From NCBI GenBank assembly GCA_030760725.1, contig JASWHV010000009.1, forward strand, positions 94,724,780 through 94,788,779: a DNA stretch of 64,000 nt, in the 5' to 3' direction. Positions 23,082-35,900 of this stretch are shown here, piece by piece. Positions within the stretch are counted from its first letter, which is position 1, and every line of letters begins with the position of its first letter. The notes beneath the pieces were generated by a model. It saw nothing but the letters and a program-made list of their open reading frames with translations. It ran no database searches and had not been told where the DNA came from. Source of the stretch: Neostapfia colusana. Taxonomy: Eukaryota; Streptophyta; Magnoliopsida; Poales; Poaceae. Both the position numbers and the translations under genes were made by a program.

Positions 23082-23170
23082 CTAACACAGCGGCGTGCAC
23101 GACTCCCACTCGACGGTATTCCCCTCCTGGGGTTCTGCCTCCTCTTCGGTAGTCCCTTCCTCATAGAACC
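23082..23170 (-). other. Candidate LTR exon 3 of element F (3' LTR)
   Basis: Acceptor TTTAGCAG, then the split glycine codon and 29 codons to TAG at 23082-23084. The peptide is acidic and ends VEWESCTPLC, similar to EWEPYT in family 1. The 5' LTR copy (47141-47230) has one extra G that shifts the frame. Confidence 0.45.
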
Positions 23171-23685
23171 CTGCTAAAGCTTCAAACACAAGCAGTGAGC
23201 ACGAAGGCTCAGCAAGACTGACCCGTCTCTCCTAAACATGGAACTTCTACATGAGGGGTGATAGGTTACATGAGGTAAAAATCATTTGCAAAGACTCGCC
23301 TAATTAGTAGAACCTTACTTTCAAGTTTTAGCAGCAGGTTGTTGAGAACCTTACGCTAAGGCAGATGAGAGCGCCGCAATCAAACAAGAAACGCCCTCTC
23401 TCATGTACTTTACCCAAAGATGAAAAGAACTTTAGTTAGCTCTAAACTACAACAAATCATTAACAATCAAAGTCCATCTTTCAATCAGCAACATTTTAAC
23501 ATGTATCTAGCCTGTTCTTTCTACGTCACGGTACAGTGAACAAGTGGTACTCACTGACCGCGAGGGACGGCGATTATAATCGATTTACACCTTCAGGGTT
23601 ACCCGAACAACCCGTCACGTACGCCCGTACTCGATGTTGCCTACAACAACCATCACGGACGTCGTACGCAACTACCTTTCACCCG

Positions 23686-23690
23686 TTAGC
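23686..23690. repeat. Target-site duplication of element G, left copy
   Basis: TTAGC, repeated at 36340-36344 just outside the other end of G. Removing G restores a sequence colinear with F's 5' LTR near 47750. Confidence 0.96.
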
Positions 23691-23937
23691 TGTCACACCC
23701 GGTTTTTCCGAAGAACAACCAAGTGAATATCACATGTATGCCAGGATCATTTTCTCATACATGTGATGACAAATAGTGAAGCATCATTTATTACAAGCCA
23801 GGTGTCGAATATAAATAAGTCTTACATAGCAAATGTCTCGATGGACAATAATAAGTTCATCACAAGTAAATAAACTAGCAGCGGAATATTATTCTTGAGG
23901 GCTCCGTCACAGGCGTTGCCCGGGGGTCTCCATGAAC

Positions 23938-23996
23938 CTAGAAACCTTCTTCGGGTCCAAAGTCTTGGTCATTATACAACACCTCATTATCTTGAC
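23938..23996 (-). other. Candidate LTR exon 3 of element G (3' LTR)
   Basis: Acceptor GCTGCTCAG. Phase-1 glycine codon, then 18 codons to an early TAG (23938-23940) where element C has TTG. The peptide is otherwise almost identical to that of C. Confidence 0.4.
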
Positions 23997-25094
23997 CTGA
24001 GCAGCAATATAAACTAACAAAATATGCAAGGTTGAGTACCAATGGTACTCAGCAAGTGTGGAAAAATTATATCATGCATGGCTAGAACAAGGAGAGGTTG
24101 AACTCATGGTTAAAGCACTACGCAATTAATACCTATCACCTTAGCTTATTAAGCACCTACATTACTACACAGGTGAAATGGTCCCAATCTCCCATCCCAT
24201 CATCCTAATCAAATAACCATATCATCATTTCCAATGTTAAGCTCCCCGCTTAACATCCACAACTTCCAAAAACATCAATCCTCTAATCATGAATAAGTCC
24301 AAGCCGCTCTTGACCGTGAGCACGGCTGTCATGACAGTTTTGACTCTGCAGAGTTTGTACCACTGTACCCACATGTAGTGATTTCATCCCCCGTTGCCGG
24401 GTGGACTAAAAGAACCTCCATTATGCCAGTGGCTACGAGCCACATTCACACTTCCTAGGTGTGTAGCCAGGAGATCACTACGAAGCCTTTACAAAGGGAT
24501 TCCCGACGAGCATGGGCCCACTGAGGTTTCACCCCTAACAGCATACAAGAGGCTCCAACCCCGCTGCAGTGGCCCCCTCTTGAGCCTTGCGGTTCATATG
24601 GTAGTCCAGCTGACACCTATTCCCCGCACCATCCAACACACCCATACTACGCCGGGGATACACCTAATTAATTGGCCAAGCTGCCCCATCTCAGCATGTG
24701 GTTGGCACGGTAAAGCCAGGTTACATGCTCCATGAACCGGTCCTTAGGATCCAGGCAAGTACTAAACACAAACCCGAGTCTCGTGCACCCAGCACACAAC
24801 CAAAACATCCAACTTGCCTTGATCCCTACCTCTACATAACTCACAATATCTCATTCAAGAGTATGGTAAAATAAACTGATGATCTCATATCCCAAACATC
24901 CCATTCTAAGCATGGCTAAGCATATGCATAATAATAAATGACATGATAAAATAAATCCCAACCCAAGCTTCAAGGAAACAAGGTAATGCAATTCTAGGGA
25001 AACTTCCTAGCATGGGTTTCATATTTCATTTGACAATGCAAATAATTCTATCTACACATCCTAGCATAGGATCAAAGTGGTCAAGGACACTTGC

Positions 25095-25163
25095 CTCCTT
25101 CCTGCTGCTCTTGAAATGGGTATTCCTGATCTTGGAAAGGAATAACTTGCTCTTGAGCAGGTT
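25095..25163 (-). other. Candidate LTR exon 2 of element G (3' LTR)
   Basis: 69 bp, same length and phase as in element C, with donor GGAG|GCAAGTG (GC type). Confidence 0.45.
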
Positions 25164-26438
25164 CTACATCATACCATCACACATAACAAAAGAAAAACAA
25201 CAATCCATAAGACATAGTTCACACTTCCTCTTCATACAAACCACACATTCATATTTATGAAAGTCATTCTCCATTATATGTGTTGTGGTCACTCCATGTG
25301 TGTTGATTTGTGGCTTGCATGCACTTTTAATCATGTGTATATGATTCCTACTTTTGTGTTCACATTTATACTTACATACTATATATATGAGTTTCCAATT
25401 TAAATAAATTCCTTATATTAAACTACTACACCTTTTAGCTATCAAGTATGCATGAAAGGTATTTTCCTTCTCCATATGTGTCTTCATAATTTCTACCAAC
25501 CCTAAACTGAATTCTTTGTATTTTAGAAACTCCATTTATCATTTACTAGTTGCTATATTTTCAGATTTATTTTCCTATGCATAAATGTGTACTTTATTAT
25601 GAAAATAGTAAGACAAATTATCTAAACAGAATAGGTTCTGGTCCTAAATAATTTAATAACATATTTTGACCTTTGCCTCTGATGTAAACTATTTCACAAT
25701 TATTTTCCCTATTTTCTAGAACTATTCTTTACTTAAAAATGTGTCCCTAAATGTGAATAATAAATTAAACAGATTCAATTCAGCCCAAAATATTTTTTTA
25801 TCTCACTCCAAAGTTTCCTAAATACTGAGAAAGTCTTTAATTAAATTTTGACAACATGTTTGTCCCAATTTTTAATTTTTAAACACTAGCCACATATTCA
25901 ATTTCCTAAATTAAATACTAAACAGGGCTAAAAAGGTAAACTCACCCCACTACAGGGTCTATAATATTATTTTCAGAATTTCCAGGGGTCTAGCTACACT
26001 TATCAGAGGGGTTTTGCTAATTTTTATTAAGTCCAGGGGCTAAAACTGATTTTTAAATGAATTTACATGATTTCCTGAAGTTCCAGGGGCTAGATCAGAA
26101 GTTTCCGGGGCTAGCTCTTATTTCCCGAGAACCCCAGGGGGTAGCACGTAAGATTTCCAGTCTTTATAACGCGGGGCTGACGTGGACCATCCGATTTTAA
26201 ACCGACGGCTGAGATTATAACGCCGAACCGGTACGCGGGGATTTAAACCCTACCGTGCGATTTAAAATAAACGGCACACAAGCGGCCACGTCGCTCTGAT
26301 CGAACGCGGGCGGCGCTGCCGGCGGCGCACGGCGGCGGGAAGCGGCGATCTCGCCGGAGACTTTCGGATCTTCGAGAATTCTTCCTAGAACTGTGATCTT
26401 ATGGCATAGATCGGTGGAGGGGAGGTTGGGGATCTCAC

Positions 26439-26544
26439 CTCGGGGGTTTTCTTGAGCTCGGAGGTCCTGGAAGACGGTCGGCGACGAGGTCCGAAGTGAA
26501 TTCACGGCGAGGCTCGTCGGCGCTGTGTTTACACCGCAAGTCAC
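26439..26544 (-). other. Candidate LTR exon 1 of element G (3' LTR), no ATG
   Basis: 106-bp open segment ending at CCGAG|GTGAGAT, matching element C at 18677-18782. The 5' LTR copy has a 4-bp deletion and a GT-to-AT change at the donor. Confidence 0.33.
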
Positions 26545-26706
26545 CGAGTTTTCTGCACCTGCAAGGTTCCCCGGAGGCGGTGGATCAAGACCAGCGAGTT
26601 AGATCGTAATTTCTGAGCTTAGATCGGCAGAATTCGCCGGAGAAGTCTCAGTTCTCACCGGAGGAAAATCGGCGGATCGCGTGGGAAAAACAGAACGAGG
26701 AAGGGG

Positions 26707-26715
26707 TTTTTATAG
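26707..26715 (-). promoter_or_regulatory. Element G 3' LTR TATA box
   Basis: Sense CTATAAAAA; same place in the 5' LTR (35929-35937) and in element C. Confidence 0.7.
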
Positions 26716-27117
26716 AGGGGGGAGGGCGGCTGGGTGGTTTAGATCGAGTTTGCGTCGCCCCCGAACGGAATTCAGCTGGAATACACAAGAATTCCCGATC
26801 GCTTTCGATTCGGGTGAGAGAGTCCGGCGCTGGCGCGAGGTAGACGATGAACTAGTGGGCCCCGCCTGTCAGTGGAAGGAAGCGGCGCGCGCGGCTGCGG
26901 GCTGGCGCGGCGCTGGTTGGGCCGGCTGGTGGGTTGCGGCCCACTGGCCGGTTTTTTTCTGTTTTCTCTTTTTCTTTTTCTATTTCTTTTCTGATTTGAG
27001 TTTAATTTGAATTCCAGTTTGAATTTGAATTTTTGCAAAACATGCAACACGTCCAAAATTTTTTAAATTCCCCTCTTAACATGATTTAGGGTCTTAACAA
27101 AATTTTGGGGTGTTACA

Positions 27118-27155
27118 GCTCTACCCCCCTTAAAAGAAATCTCGTCCTCGAGATT
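27118..27155 (-). other. Element G polypurine tract and adjacent hairpin
   Basis: Sense TAAGGGGGGTAGAGC directly precedes the 3' LTR and would prime plus-strand DNA synthesis. Next to it is an inverted repeat, AATCTCG with a TCCT loop and CGAGATT (27138-27155), conserved at the same place in families 1 and 2. Confidence 0.8.
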
Positions 27156-27162
27156 GGTGGTT

Positions 27163-30100
27163 CTAAGAAAACAATTCTGGAAATTGTGCCTTTAGCTCAT
27201 CTTCCTGCTCCCAGGTGGCTTCCTCTTCTGAGTGATGCTTCCACTGCACCTTGCACATCCGGATTCTTTTATTTCTGGTGAGGCGTTCCATTGTCTCCAA
27301 AATCTTGTATGGTTGCTCGGCATAAGATAAATCCTCAGCTACGTCCACTTCATTCATGGGTAACACCTCCTCAGGCGTCCTCAGGCATTTCTTGAGTTGT
27401 GACACATGGAATACATCGTGCACATCCGATAGACGAGCCGATAATTCTAGTTGATACGCCACTTCGCCTTTCCTCTCCAAAACTTGAAAGGGTCCTATGT
27501 ATCGAGGTGACAACTTCCCTTTCACCTTGAACCGACGAATTCCTCTGATAGGGGACACCTTGAGATAGACATAGTCCCCCACGTTGAAAACGAGCTCTCT
27601 TCTTCGTACATCGGCATAGCTCTTTTGGCGTGTCTGTGCTATCCTCAAGTTATTGCGAATTTCCCTCACCTTCACCTCGGCTTATTGTAGTACTTCTGGA
27701 CCAAACACTTTACTTTCCCCTGTTTGGTTCCAAAATAGGGGAGTTCTGCACTTTCTCCCGCACAAGGCTTCAAACGGTGACATCTTCATACTAGCTTGAT
27801 AGCTGTTGTTATAGGAAAACTGCGCATACGGTAAGTTTCTATCCCAACTCCGATTGTTTTTGAGTGCACATGCCCTCAGCATATCTTCAAGAATCTGATT
27901 GGTTCTTTCCGTCTGCCCATCGGTTTGGGGATGATAGGCAGAACTAAAGTTCAGATGGGTTCCCATGGTTTCGTGTAGTTTCTGCCAGAACCTTGAGGTG
28001 AACTGTGTCCCTCGATCCGACACAATCTTCTTTGGCACTCCATGGTAACAGACGATCCTTGACATGTACAGCTCTGCAATTTGGATCCGCTGTAGCTTTC
28101 TTTCACGGGGATGAAATGAGCTACCTTGGTTAGCCTATCAACGATGACCCATATCATATCCTGATTGGGTTCTAGACAATCCCACGATGAAATCCATGCT
28201 GATTTCTTCCCATTTCCATTCAGGCACTTTGAGTGGTTGCAATAATCCCGCGGGTTGTTGATGTTCTGCCTTCACCAACTGACATGTGTCACATAGGGCA
28301 ACATGTTCCGCAACATCTCGCTTCATGCCATACCACCAATACCTGCTCTTGAGGTCCTGGTACATCTTCGTACTCCCAGGATGAATGGAATAGTCAGAAT
28401 CATGAGCCTCCTTCAAAATCAATTCACGGATCTCCTTTACTTCTGGCACACATATTCTTTTCCCGTGCCACACCGTTCCTTGTTCATCCTCTCTAAAACC
28501 AGGAGCTTTATTTTCCTTGATGGGTTGTCTGATCTCTTGTATCTTCTCGTCTTTCTTTTGACCCTCGCGTATGTCTCGCTCTAGTGTGGAGTCCACTTCC
28601 ATGGCGATGGCTTCGCCACTATTTACTAGACATAGATTGAGCCTTATAACCTCGTCCTTCAATTCTGCAGGCATTTCCTTCAAGCTCAACTTATTGACCT
28701 GCACTTTCCGACTCAAAGCATCGGCCACGACGTTTGCTTTCCCGGGATGATAGTTGATGCCCACATCAAAGTCATTGATTAGCTCTAACCATCTCCTTTG
28801 TCTGAGGTTGAGGTCTGGCTGTGTGAAAATGTACTTCAAACTCTTATGATCCGTATATATCTCGGTCCTCTTCCCCATCAAATAGTGCTGCCAAATTTTT
28901 AACGCGTGTACCACTGCGGCTAGTTCTAGGTCATGTGTAGGATAGTTCTTCTCGTGCTTCTGAAGCTGCCGGGATGGATATGCCACGACATGCCCTTCTT
29001 GCATGAGAACACATCCCAACCCGTTTCCAGAGGCATCGCAGTACACTGTGAAATTCTTCTACATATCTGGCATAACCAACACTGGGGCTGTTGTCAATCT
29101 CTTCTTTAGCTCCTGAAAACTCATCTCGCACTGTGGCGTCCAGGTGAATGTGATTCCCTTTTCCAACAGTTTGGTGAGAGGTCTCGAGATCTTGGAGAAT
29201 CCTTCAATAAACCGTCGATAGTATCCAGCCAATCCCAAGAAGCTTCGATCTTCCCCGACATTTTCAGGGGTCTTCCACTTCTGGATATCCTCGATTTTGG
29301 CGGGATCCACGGAGATTCCTCCCTCCGAGATTATATGTCCTAAGAAGGGAACTCTCTTCAGCCAAAACTCACACTTGCTCAACTTGGCATATAGTTGGTG
29401 TTCTCTCAGCCTTTGCAACACCAACCTTAGATGTTTCTCATGTTCTTCTTCATCTTTGGAGAAGACGAGAATGTCATCTATGAAACCACCACAAATTTGT
29501 CCAGATATTCCATGAATACCTTGTTCATGAGATACATGAAGTATGCCGGGGCATTAGTTAGCCCGAAAGGCATGACAGTGTATTCATACAGTCCGTACCG
29601 AGATACGAAAGCTGTCTTGGGAATATCAGATTGCCTTATCTTGAGTTGGTGGTATCCCGACCTGAGATCAATTTTCGAGAACACACAAGCCCCCTCAACT
29701 GATCAAACAAGTCTTCAATGCGGGGTAATGGGTACTTGTTCTTGATGGTTACCTCATTCAAAGCACGGTAATCCACGCATAACCTTTGGGTTCCGTCCTT
29801 CTTGGGCACAAATATCACCGGAGCTCCCCATGGTGAGGAACTAGGGCGAATATACCCCTTCTCCGTCAATTCTCTCAAATGATCCTTGAGTTCTTCTAGC
29901 TGCTTGGAGTCCATACGATAAGGTCTTTTGTAAATCGGGGCTGTTCCAGGTACTAGCTCAATTACGAATTCCACTTCACGATCGGGAGGCATACCTGGCA
30001 ACTCCTCCGGAAAAACATCTGGATATTCCCTGATAGTCCTGATTTCCTCAACTTTCACCTCAACTTGATTTAATTTAATGTCCCTCCTAGGCTCGTGTAT

Positions 30101-30559
30101 TGTTATGAACTTTACTCTTGTGCCACTAGGGTGAGTTAGTTCCACCGTTCTGGTCGAATAATGAATGATTCCCTTATGTTTGGTCAACCAATCCATACCG
30201 AAAATAATATCTATCCCTTGTGCATCTATCACTATGAGGTTAGCAGTAAATACTACCCCATTAATGTCTAGGTTCACTTTGGGACACACTTTTCTTGTCC
30301 TTATTTCTCCACCTGGAGAGTTTACGGCTAGCATATGGTTCATTTGTGTTGTTGCTAGGTCATGCTTCTTAACAAACCCTTGAGCAATGAACGAGTGGGT
30401 AGCACCAGAATCAAACAGCAGGGTTGCAAGGTGTAAATTGGCAGGAAACTTACCAACTACCACGTCGGGTGCCTCTTGTGCTTCCTCCATAGTGACTGGT
30501 TCACCTGTCCTCTCATTACATTCTGCTGTTATGGCTGTGCGGGCTTCTTCTTCGGGCAT
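27163..30559 (-). pseudogene. pol: Element G pol: protease, RT, RNase H, integrase, chromodomain (multiple breaks)
   Basis: The pol frame overlaps the end of gag (30529-30559) in the minus-one frame. Protease has LLFDSGATHSFIAQ. RT runs to LFDQLRG, then a base is missing in a G run near 29692. Another base is missing near 29490, at the catalytic IDDIL box, and a TAG lies at 29059-29061. RNase H (YCDASGNGLGCVLMQ) and the integrase HHCC region read through to about 28140. Two further shifts near 28150 and 28080 fall in the DDE domain, and a TAA at 27682-27684 precedes the last part. The C-terminus keeps a chromodomain (VQWKHHSEEEATWE... at about 27163-27290) of the kind that binds methylated histone tails. 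No functional polyprotein can be made from this sequence as written. Confidence 0.93.
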
Positions 30560-31623
30560 TTATGGGCGTAGTGCCCCACTTCACCGCAGCTAAAACATTG
30601 CACCCCGACCTTAGGTGCCTGGCCTTTGTTTTCTTGGGGTTGGTTTGGAGGTCCTTGCACTGCTGGTCGAGGTGGATATGCGGGGCGGGGCTGCTGTACG
30701 AACTGACGTTGTGGCTGTATTGGTGCTGCCGGAGGCCTGTAGTTCGGGTTGTACCCTCTTGGTGCTGAGTAGGGTACCGCAGCACGGTTCGTCTGCCCTG
30801 CTGGTTGCTGCATCAGACGTGGGCGGGTGTTGCTCCCTGAGGCTTGATGTGACCACCCGGCCTTCCTCTTATTCTCATTTTCCAAGGCCTTTAGCTTCCT
30901 TTCTACCACAAATGCTCTGTCCACCATCTTTTGGAAGCTTTCATACTCATTTGAGGACATTGCACACTGCATCTCTGCGGTAAGTCCCTCCACGAAACAG
31001 TCTTGTTTCTGCTCATCAGTCTCTATGTCCCGTGGGGCATAACGGGATAGTTGAGTAAATTTATTGAGATATTCCCTCACCGTCATGTTTCCCTGCTGCA
31101 GTCCCAAAAACTCCTTCCTCTTGTTTTTGAGTTCACCTCTTGGGATGTAATGGTTGCGGAAGCTACGCTTGAACTCTTCCCAAGTGATGTTCTCAGGGTC
31201 ATGATTGGCAGCCACGTAGGCGGTCCACCAATCAGCAGCAGGTCCATGCAATTGATGAGAGGCAAACAGCACCCTCTCATACCCTTGGCACTGGATGATC
31301 CTCATCTTGCTTTCAATGGTCTTTAGCCAATCATCTGCCTCCAGAGGTTCAGCAGCACTTGCAAACTTTCGAGGTTGAGTTCCTAGAAACTCAATCAACC
31401 TTGGTTGGCGTGGTGCAGCTTGTGGAGGTGGAACTTGATGCAAGTTGGCCACCACTTGAGTCAAGTTCTGGATGAGCTGATTCTGATTCTCCAGCATTTG
31501 GTGGAGGGGATCAACTCCTTCACGGCGACCACCCCGGTCCTGGCCTCCAGAAAGATGAGGGTTGCATGCCTCATCGTTGTTGTTGGCGGGGTTGGCAGCA
31601 CGTCCTTTTCCTCTTCCGGCCAT
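30529..31623 (-). CDS. gag: Element G gag, intact (capsid and nucleocapsid)
   Basis: An uninterrupted 364-residue frame from ATG 31621-31623 (MAGRGKGRAANPANNND) to TAA. Order: basic N-terminus; helix LENQNQLIQNLTQVVANL (about 43-60); capsid-like retrotransposon gag domain (about 85-235, with EADDWLKTIESKMRIIQC and AADWWTAYVAA); Pro/Gln-rich basic linker; one CCHC knuckle CFSCGEVGHYAHKC near the end. The protein would package element RNA into virus-like particles. The start follows GATTCTGCCAG, acceptor-like. It is the only complete gag open in the window. It ends 31 bases inside the pol frame, which could be a one-base mutation or a minus-one frameshift. Confidence 0.93.
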   Translation of the reverse strand: MAGRGKGRAANPANNNDEACNPHLSGGQDRGGRREGVDPLHQMLENQNQLIQNLTQVVANLHQVPPPQAAPRQPRLIEFLGTQPRKFASAAEPLEADDWLKTIESKMRIIQCQGYERVLFASHQLHGPAADWWTAYVAANHDPENITWEEFKRSFRNHYIPRGELKNKRKEFLGLQQGNMTVREYLNKFTQLSRYAPRDIETDEQKQDCFVEGLTAEMQCAMSSNEYESFQKMVDRAFVVERKLKALENENKRKAGWSHQASGSNTRPRLMQQPAGQTNRAAVPYSAPRGYNPNYRPPAAPIQPQRQFVQQPRPAYPPRPAVQGPPNQPQENKGQAPKVGVQCFSCGEVGHYAHKCPKKKPAQP

Positions 31624-31927
31624 CTGGCAGAATCAACCAATGTTAATCTGAAAGCATTTAGTATCATCTTATTACTCTCATTTGTTTGTACTTTGAAGCG
31701 TTGAGGCTTTGTTATACTTTTCTGAGGGTTCATTTTTCACACAAAAATAAATGCAATATTATTTCATGTGGGTTCTCACACCAAAGCAAAACAATCTAAA
31801 GACGAGGCTGTGGACAATTGCTCATGGCTTCCACATCTCACGTCACACACCAAGCATTAACACACCATTTACTTAACTTAACGACTCGACTATTCGACAT
31901 CTTGCTAACTAACAGAAAGGCTCTACA
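31624..31927 (-). other. Element G spacer between orf0 and gag
   Basis: About 300 bp, no reading frame, homologous to 14623-14926 in element C. It probably serves as an intron or 3' splice region before gag. Confidence 0.5.
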
Positions 31928-32707
31928 CTACTCGTTTTCTTGAGCTGGCTCCTCGGGATCTTCCTCAGCATTTCGGCTTCCTTCTGACTCTGCTTTGGGT
32001 GGGGAGGCTGCTGGTGGAGAAGTGCGACGACGCCTTATCGCCCGACGATCTGGGGAGTCAGGAGTCCATGTATCATTCGCGGTGACACACAATTCATTCC
32101 CATCTCCTCTTTCTCTCGCCCTCAGGCAGGCTCGCAGCAACGCCTCCGTTTCCTTCAGGGGGTCCCAAACATCCTGAAGCTCTTGCTGACACTCCTGCAG
32201 TCGAGTGCTGAGCATAGCAGCATCCTCCAAGCACAAGTCCATGTGCTCATGGGAAGTCCCTTGCTGCACTAGCGGGTACTTATACTCCGTTGTACCACTC
32301 TCACGCTGGAGGACATACATGTACTCTGTCCCGTCCAGGTGGCGACGATAGATGTGACTCTGGCAGGTGATAGCCTCCCAGGTGACATCCTTCTCCGCAT
32401 CGACCTGTGTCGCTCGACAAGCTGGAGAGCGGTGGATCTTGAGTAGCTGATTTTCATGGATAATCCTCATTTCTGAACTCCATTCTTCCCTCTTCTCACG
32501 GATGGTCCTGGTGGAGTTATAGTGGATGATTAGCTTGCCCGTATTGCCGGCGGCTTCGAGCATACGTCGAAGACGGTGCAACAGGCCTCCTACTGCCAAT
32601 CCGTAGGAAAGGTACATCACCGGACGGCTCTCCTCTCATTGGGCAAGGGCAACTACGGGAACTCTCCCTCCTGTGGACTTGCGAGCGGTGCGAATCATGC
32701 GAACCAT
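31928..32707 (-). pseudogene. orf0: Element G orf0 with one in-frame stop
   Basis: Same gene as in element C: ATG at 32705-32707 after CTTTTTGTTTTAG, about 260 codons to TAG. Element C reads GTA AGA where G reads CAA TGA around codon 24, so the frame is closed early. Downstream of that stop, 230 residues remain open and nearly identical to C: the YLSYG region, the coiled-coil helix and the acidic Pro/Glu tail. This second copy shows the protein was maintained in the lineage until recently. An internal start downstream of the stop (ATG at 32618-32620, MMYLSYGLAVGG) could still give a shorter product. Confidence 0.85.
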
Positions 32708-32909
32708 CTAAAACAAAAAGAATTTAAACTTAGGTTAGATAAACTCTTAAACAAAAATCCTATTTTGAATGAAAATTGGGGTAAGATGAAGAAAGTGACT
32801 CATTAAACAACACTTTTCAACACACACCTTGTAAAAATAGTTTTTAAGAAAATAAGGCCCTTAAGTACGTCCATTTCTATCTAGGTCCACGTTCCTACGG
32901 ACAACCTTG

Positions 32910-32921
32910 GCTCTGATACCA
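32910..32921 (-). other. Element G primer-binding site (initiator Met tRNA)
   Basis: Sense TGGTATCAGAGC, four bases from the 5' LTR end at 32926. Confidence 0.94.
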
Positions 32922-32925
32922 CTTC

Positions 32926-35900
32926 TGTCAAACCCGGTTTTTCCGAAGAACAACCAAGTGAATATCACATGTATGCCAGGATCATTTTCTCATACATGTG
33001 ATGAGAAATAGTGAAGCATGATTTATTACAAGCCAGGTGTCGAATATAAATAAGTCTTACATAGCAAATGTCTCGATGGACAGTAGTAAGTTCATCACAA
33101 GTAAATAAACTAGCAGCGGAATATTATTCTTGAGGGCTCCGTCACAGGCGTTGCCCGGGGGTCTCCATGAACCTAGAAACCTTCTTCGGGTCCAAAGTAT
33201 TGGTCATTATACACCACCTCATTATCTTGACTTGAGCAGCAATATAAACCAACAAAATATGCAAGGTTGAGTACCAATGGTAATCAGCAAGTGTGGGAAA
33301 ATTATATCATGCATGGCTAGAACAAGGAGAGGTTAAACTCATGGTTAAAGCACTACGCAATTAATACCTATCACCTTAGCTTATTAAGCACCTACATTAC
33401 TACACAGGTGAAATGGTCCCAATCTCCCATCCCATCATCCTAATCAAATAATCATATCATCATTTCCAATGTTAAGCTCCCCGCTTAACATCCACAACTT
33501 CCAAAACCATCAATCCTCTAATCATGAATAAGTCCAAGTCGCTTTTGACGGTGAGCACGGCTGTCATGACAGTTTTGACTCTGCAGAGTTTGTACCACTG
33601 TACCCACATGTAGTGATTTCATCCCCCGTTGCCGGGTGGACTAAAAGAACCTCCATTATGCCAGTGGCTACGAACCACATTCACACTTCCTAGGTGTGTA
33701 GCCAGGAGATCACTACGAAGCCTTTACAAAGGGATTCCCGACGAGCGTGGGCCCACTGAGGTTTCACCCCTAACAGCATACAAGAGGCTCCAACCCCGCT
33801 GCAGTGGCCCCCTCTTGAGCCTTGCGGTTCATATGGTAGTCCAGCTGACACCTATTCCCCGCACCATCCAACGCACCCATACTACGCCGGGGATACACCT
33901 AATTAATTGGCCAAGCTGCCCCATCTCAGCATGTGGTTGGCACGGTAAAGCCAGGTTACATGCTCCATGAACCGATCCTTAGGATCCAGGCAAGTACTAA
34001 ACACAAACCCGAGTCTCGTGCACCCAGCACACAACCAAAACATCCAACTTGCCTTGATCCCTACCTCTACATAACTCACAATATCTCATTCAAGAGTATG
34101 GTAAAATAAACTGATGATCTCATATCCCAAACATCCCATTCTAAGCATGGCTAAGCATATGCATAATAATAAATGACATGATAAAATAAATCCCAACCCA
34201 AGCTTCAAGGAAACAAGGTAATGCAATTCTAGGGAAACTTCCTAGCATGGGTTTCATATTTCATTTGACAATGCAAATAATTCTATCTACACATCCTAGC
34301 ATAGGATCAAAGTGGTCAAGGACACTTGCCTCCTTCCTGCTGCTCTTGAAATGGGTAGTCCTGATCTTGGAAAGGAATAACTTGCTCTTGAGCAGGTTCT
34401 ACATCATACCATCACACATAACAAAAGAAAAACAACAATCCATAAGACATAGTTCACACTTCCTCTTCATACAAACCACACATTCATATTTATGAAAGTC
34501 ATTCTCCATTATATGTGTTGTGTCACTCCATGTGTGTTGATTTGTGGCTTGCATGCACTTTTAATCATGTGTATATGATTCCTACTTTTGTGTTCACATT
34601 TATACTTACATACTATATATATGAGTTTCCAATTTAAATAAATTCCTTATATTCAATTACTACACCTTTTAGCTATCAAGTATGCATGAAAGGTATTTTC
34701 CTTCTCCATATGTGTCTTCATAATTTCTACCAACCCTAAACTGAATTCTTTGGATTTTCGAAACTCCATTTATCATCTACTAGTTGCTATATTTTTTTCC
34801 TATGCATAAATGTGTACTTTATTATGAAAATTGTAAGACACATCATCTAAACAGAATAGGTTCCGGTCCTAAATAATTTAATAACATATTTTGACCTTTG
34901 CCTCTGATGTAAACTATTTCACAATTATTTTCCCTATTTTCTAGAACTATTCTTTACTTAAAAATGTGTCCCTAAATGTGAATAATAAATTAAACAGATT
35001 CAATTCAGCCCAAAATATGTTTTCATCTCACTCCAAAGTTTCCTAAATACTGAGAAAGTCTTTAATTAAATTTTGACAACATGTTTGTCCCACTTTTTAA
35101 TTTTTAAACACTAGCCACCTATTAAATTTCCTAAATTAAATACTAAACAGGGCTAAAAAGGTAAACTCACCCCACTACAGGGTCTATAATATTATTTTCA
35201 GAATTTCCAGGGGTCTAGCTACACTTATCAGAGGGGTTTTGCTAATTTTTATTAAGTCCAGGGGCTAAAACTGATTTTTAAATGAATTTACATGATTTTC
35301 TGAAGTTCCAGGGGCTAGATCAGAAGTTTCCGGGGCTAGCTCTTATTTCCCGAGAACCCCAGGGGGTAGCACGTAAGATTTCCAGTCTTTATAACGCGGG
35401 GCTGACGTGGACCGTCCGATTTTAAACCGACGGCTGAGATTATAACGCCGAACCGGTACGCGGGGATTTAAACCCTACCGTGCGATTTAAAATAAACGGC
35501 GCACAAGCGGCCACGTCGCTCTGATCGAACGCGGGCAGCGCTGCAGGCGGCGCACGGCGGCGGGAAGCGGCGATCTCGCCGGAGACTTTCGGGTCTTCGA
35601 GAATTCTTCCTAGAACTGTGATCTTATGGCATAGATAGGTGGAGGGGAGGTCGGGGATCTCATCTCGGGGGTTTTCTTGAGCTCGGAGGTCCAGGCGGTC
35701 GGCGACGAGGTCCGAAGTGAATTCACGGCGAGGCTCGTCGGCGCTGTGTTTACACCGCAAGTCACCGAGTTTTCTGCACCTGCAAGGTTCCCCGGAGGCG
35801 GTGGATCAAGACCAGCGAGTTAGATCGGAATTTCTGAGCTTAGATCGCCCAGAATTCGCCGGAGAAGTCTCGGTTCTCACCGGAGGAAAATCGGCAGATC

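Larger units (their letters stand above)
22852..23690 (-). repeat. Element F 3' LTR, downstream piece
   Basis: Sense end of F's 3' LTR, interrupted at 23690 by element G and continuing at 36345. It includes candidate exon 3 at 23082-23170. Confidence 0.95.
23691..27117 (-). repeat. Element G 3' LTR (3.4 kb)
   Basis: TG...CA termini; colinear with 32926-36339 and with element C's LTR. Candidate exons lie at 26439-26544, 25095-25163 and 23938-23996, and a TATA box at 26707-26715. The exon 1 donor (GTGAG) and exon 3 acceptor (CTCAG) are intact here, while both are mutated in the 5' LTR. Confidence 0.96.

Noticed and set aside
24394..24735. 113-residue plus-strand frame repeated at 33629-33970
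   Set aside because: It lies in both LTRs of element G on the antisense strand, in the proposed intron. Conservation is due to LTR identity.
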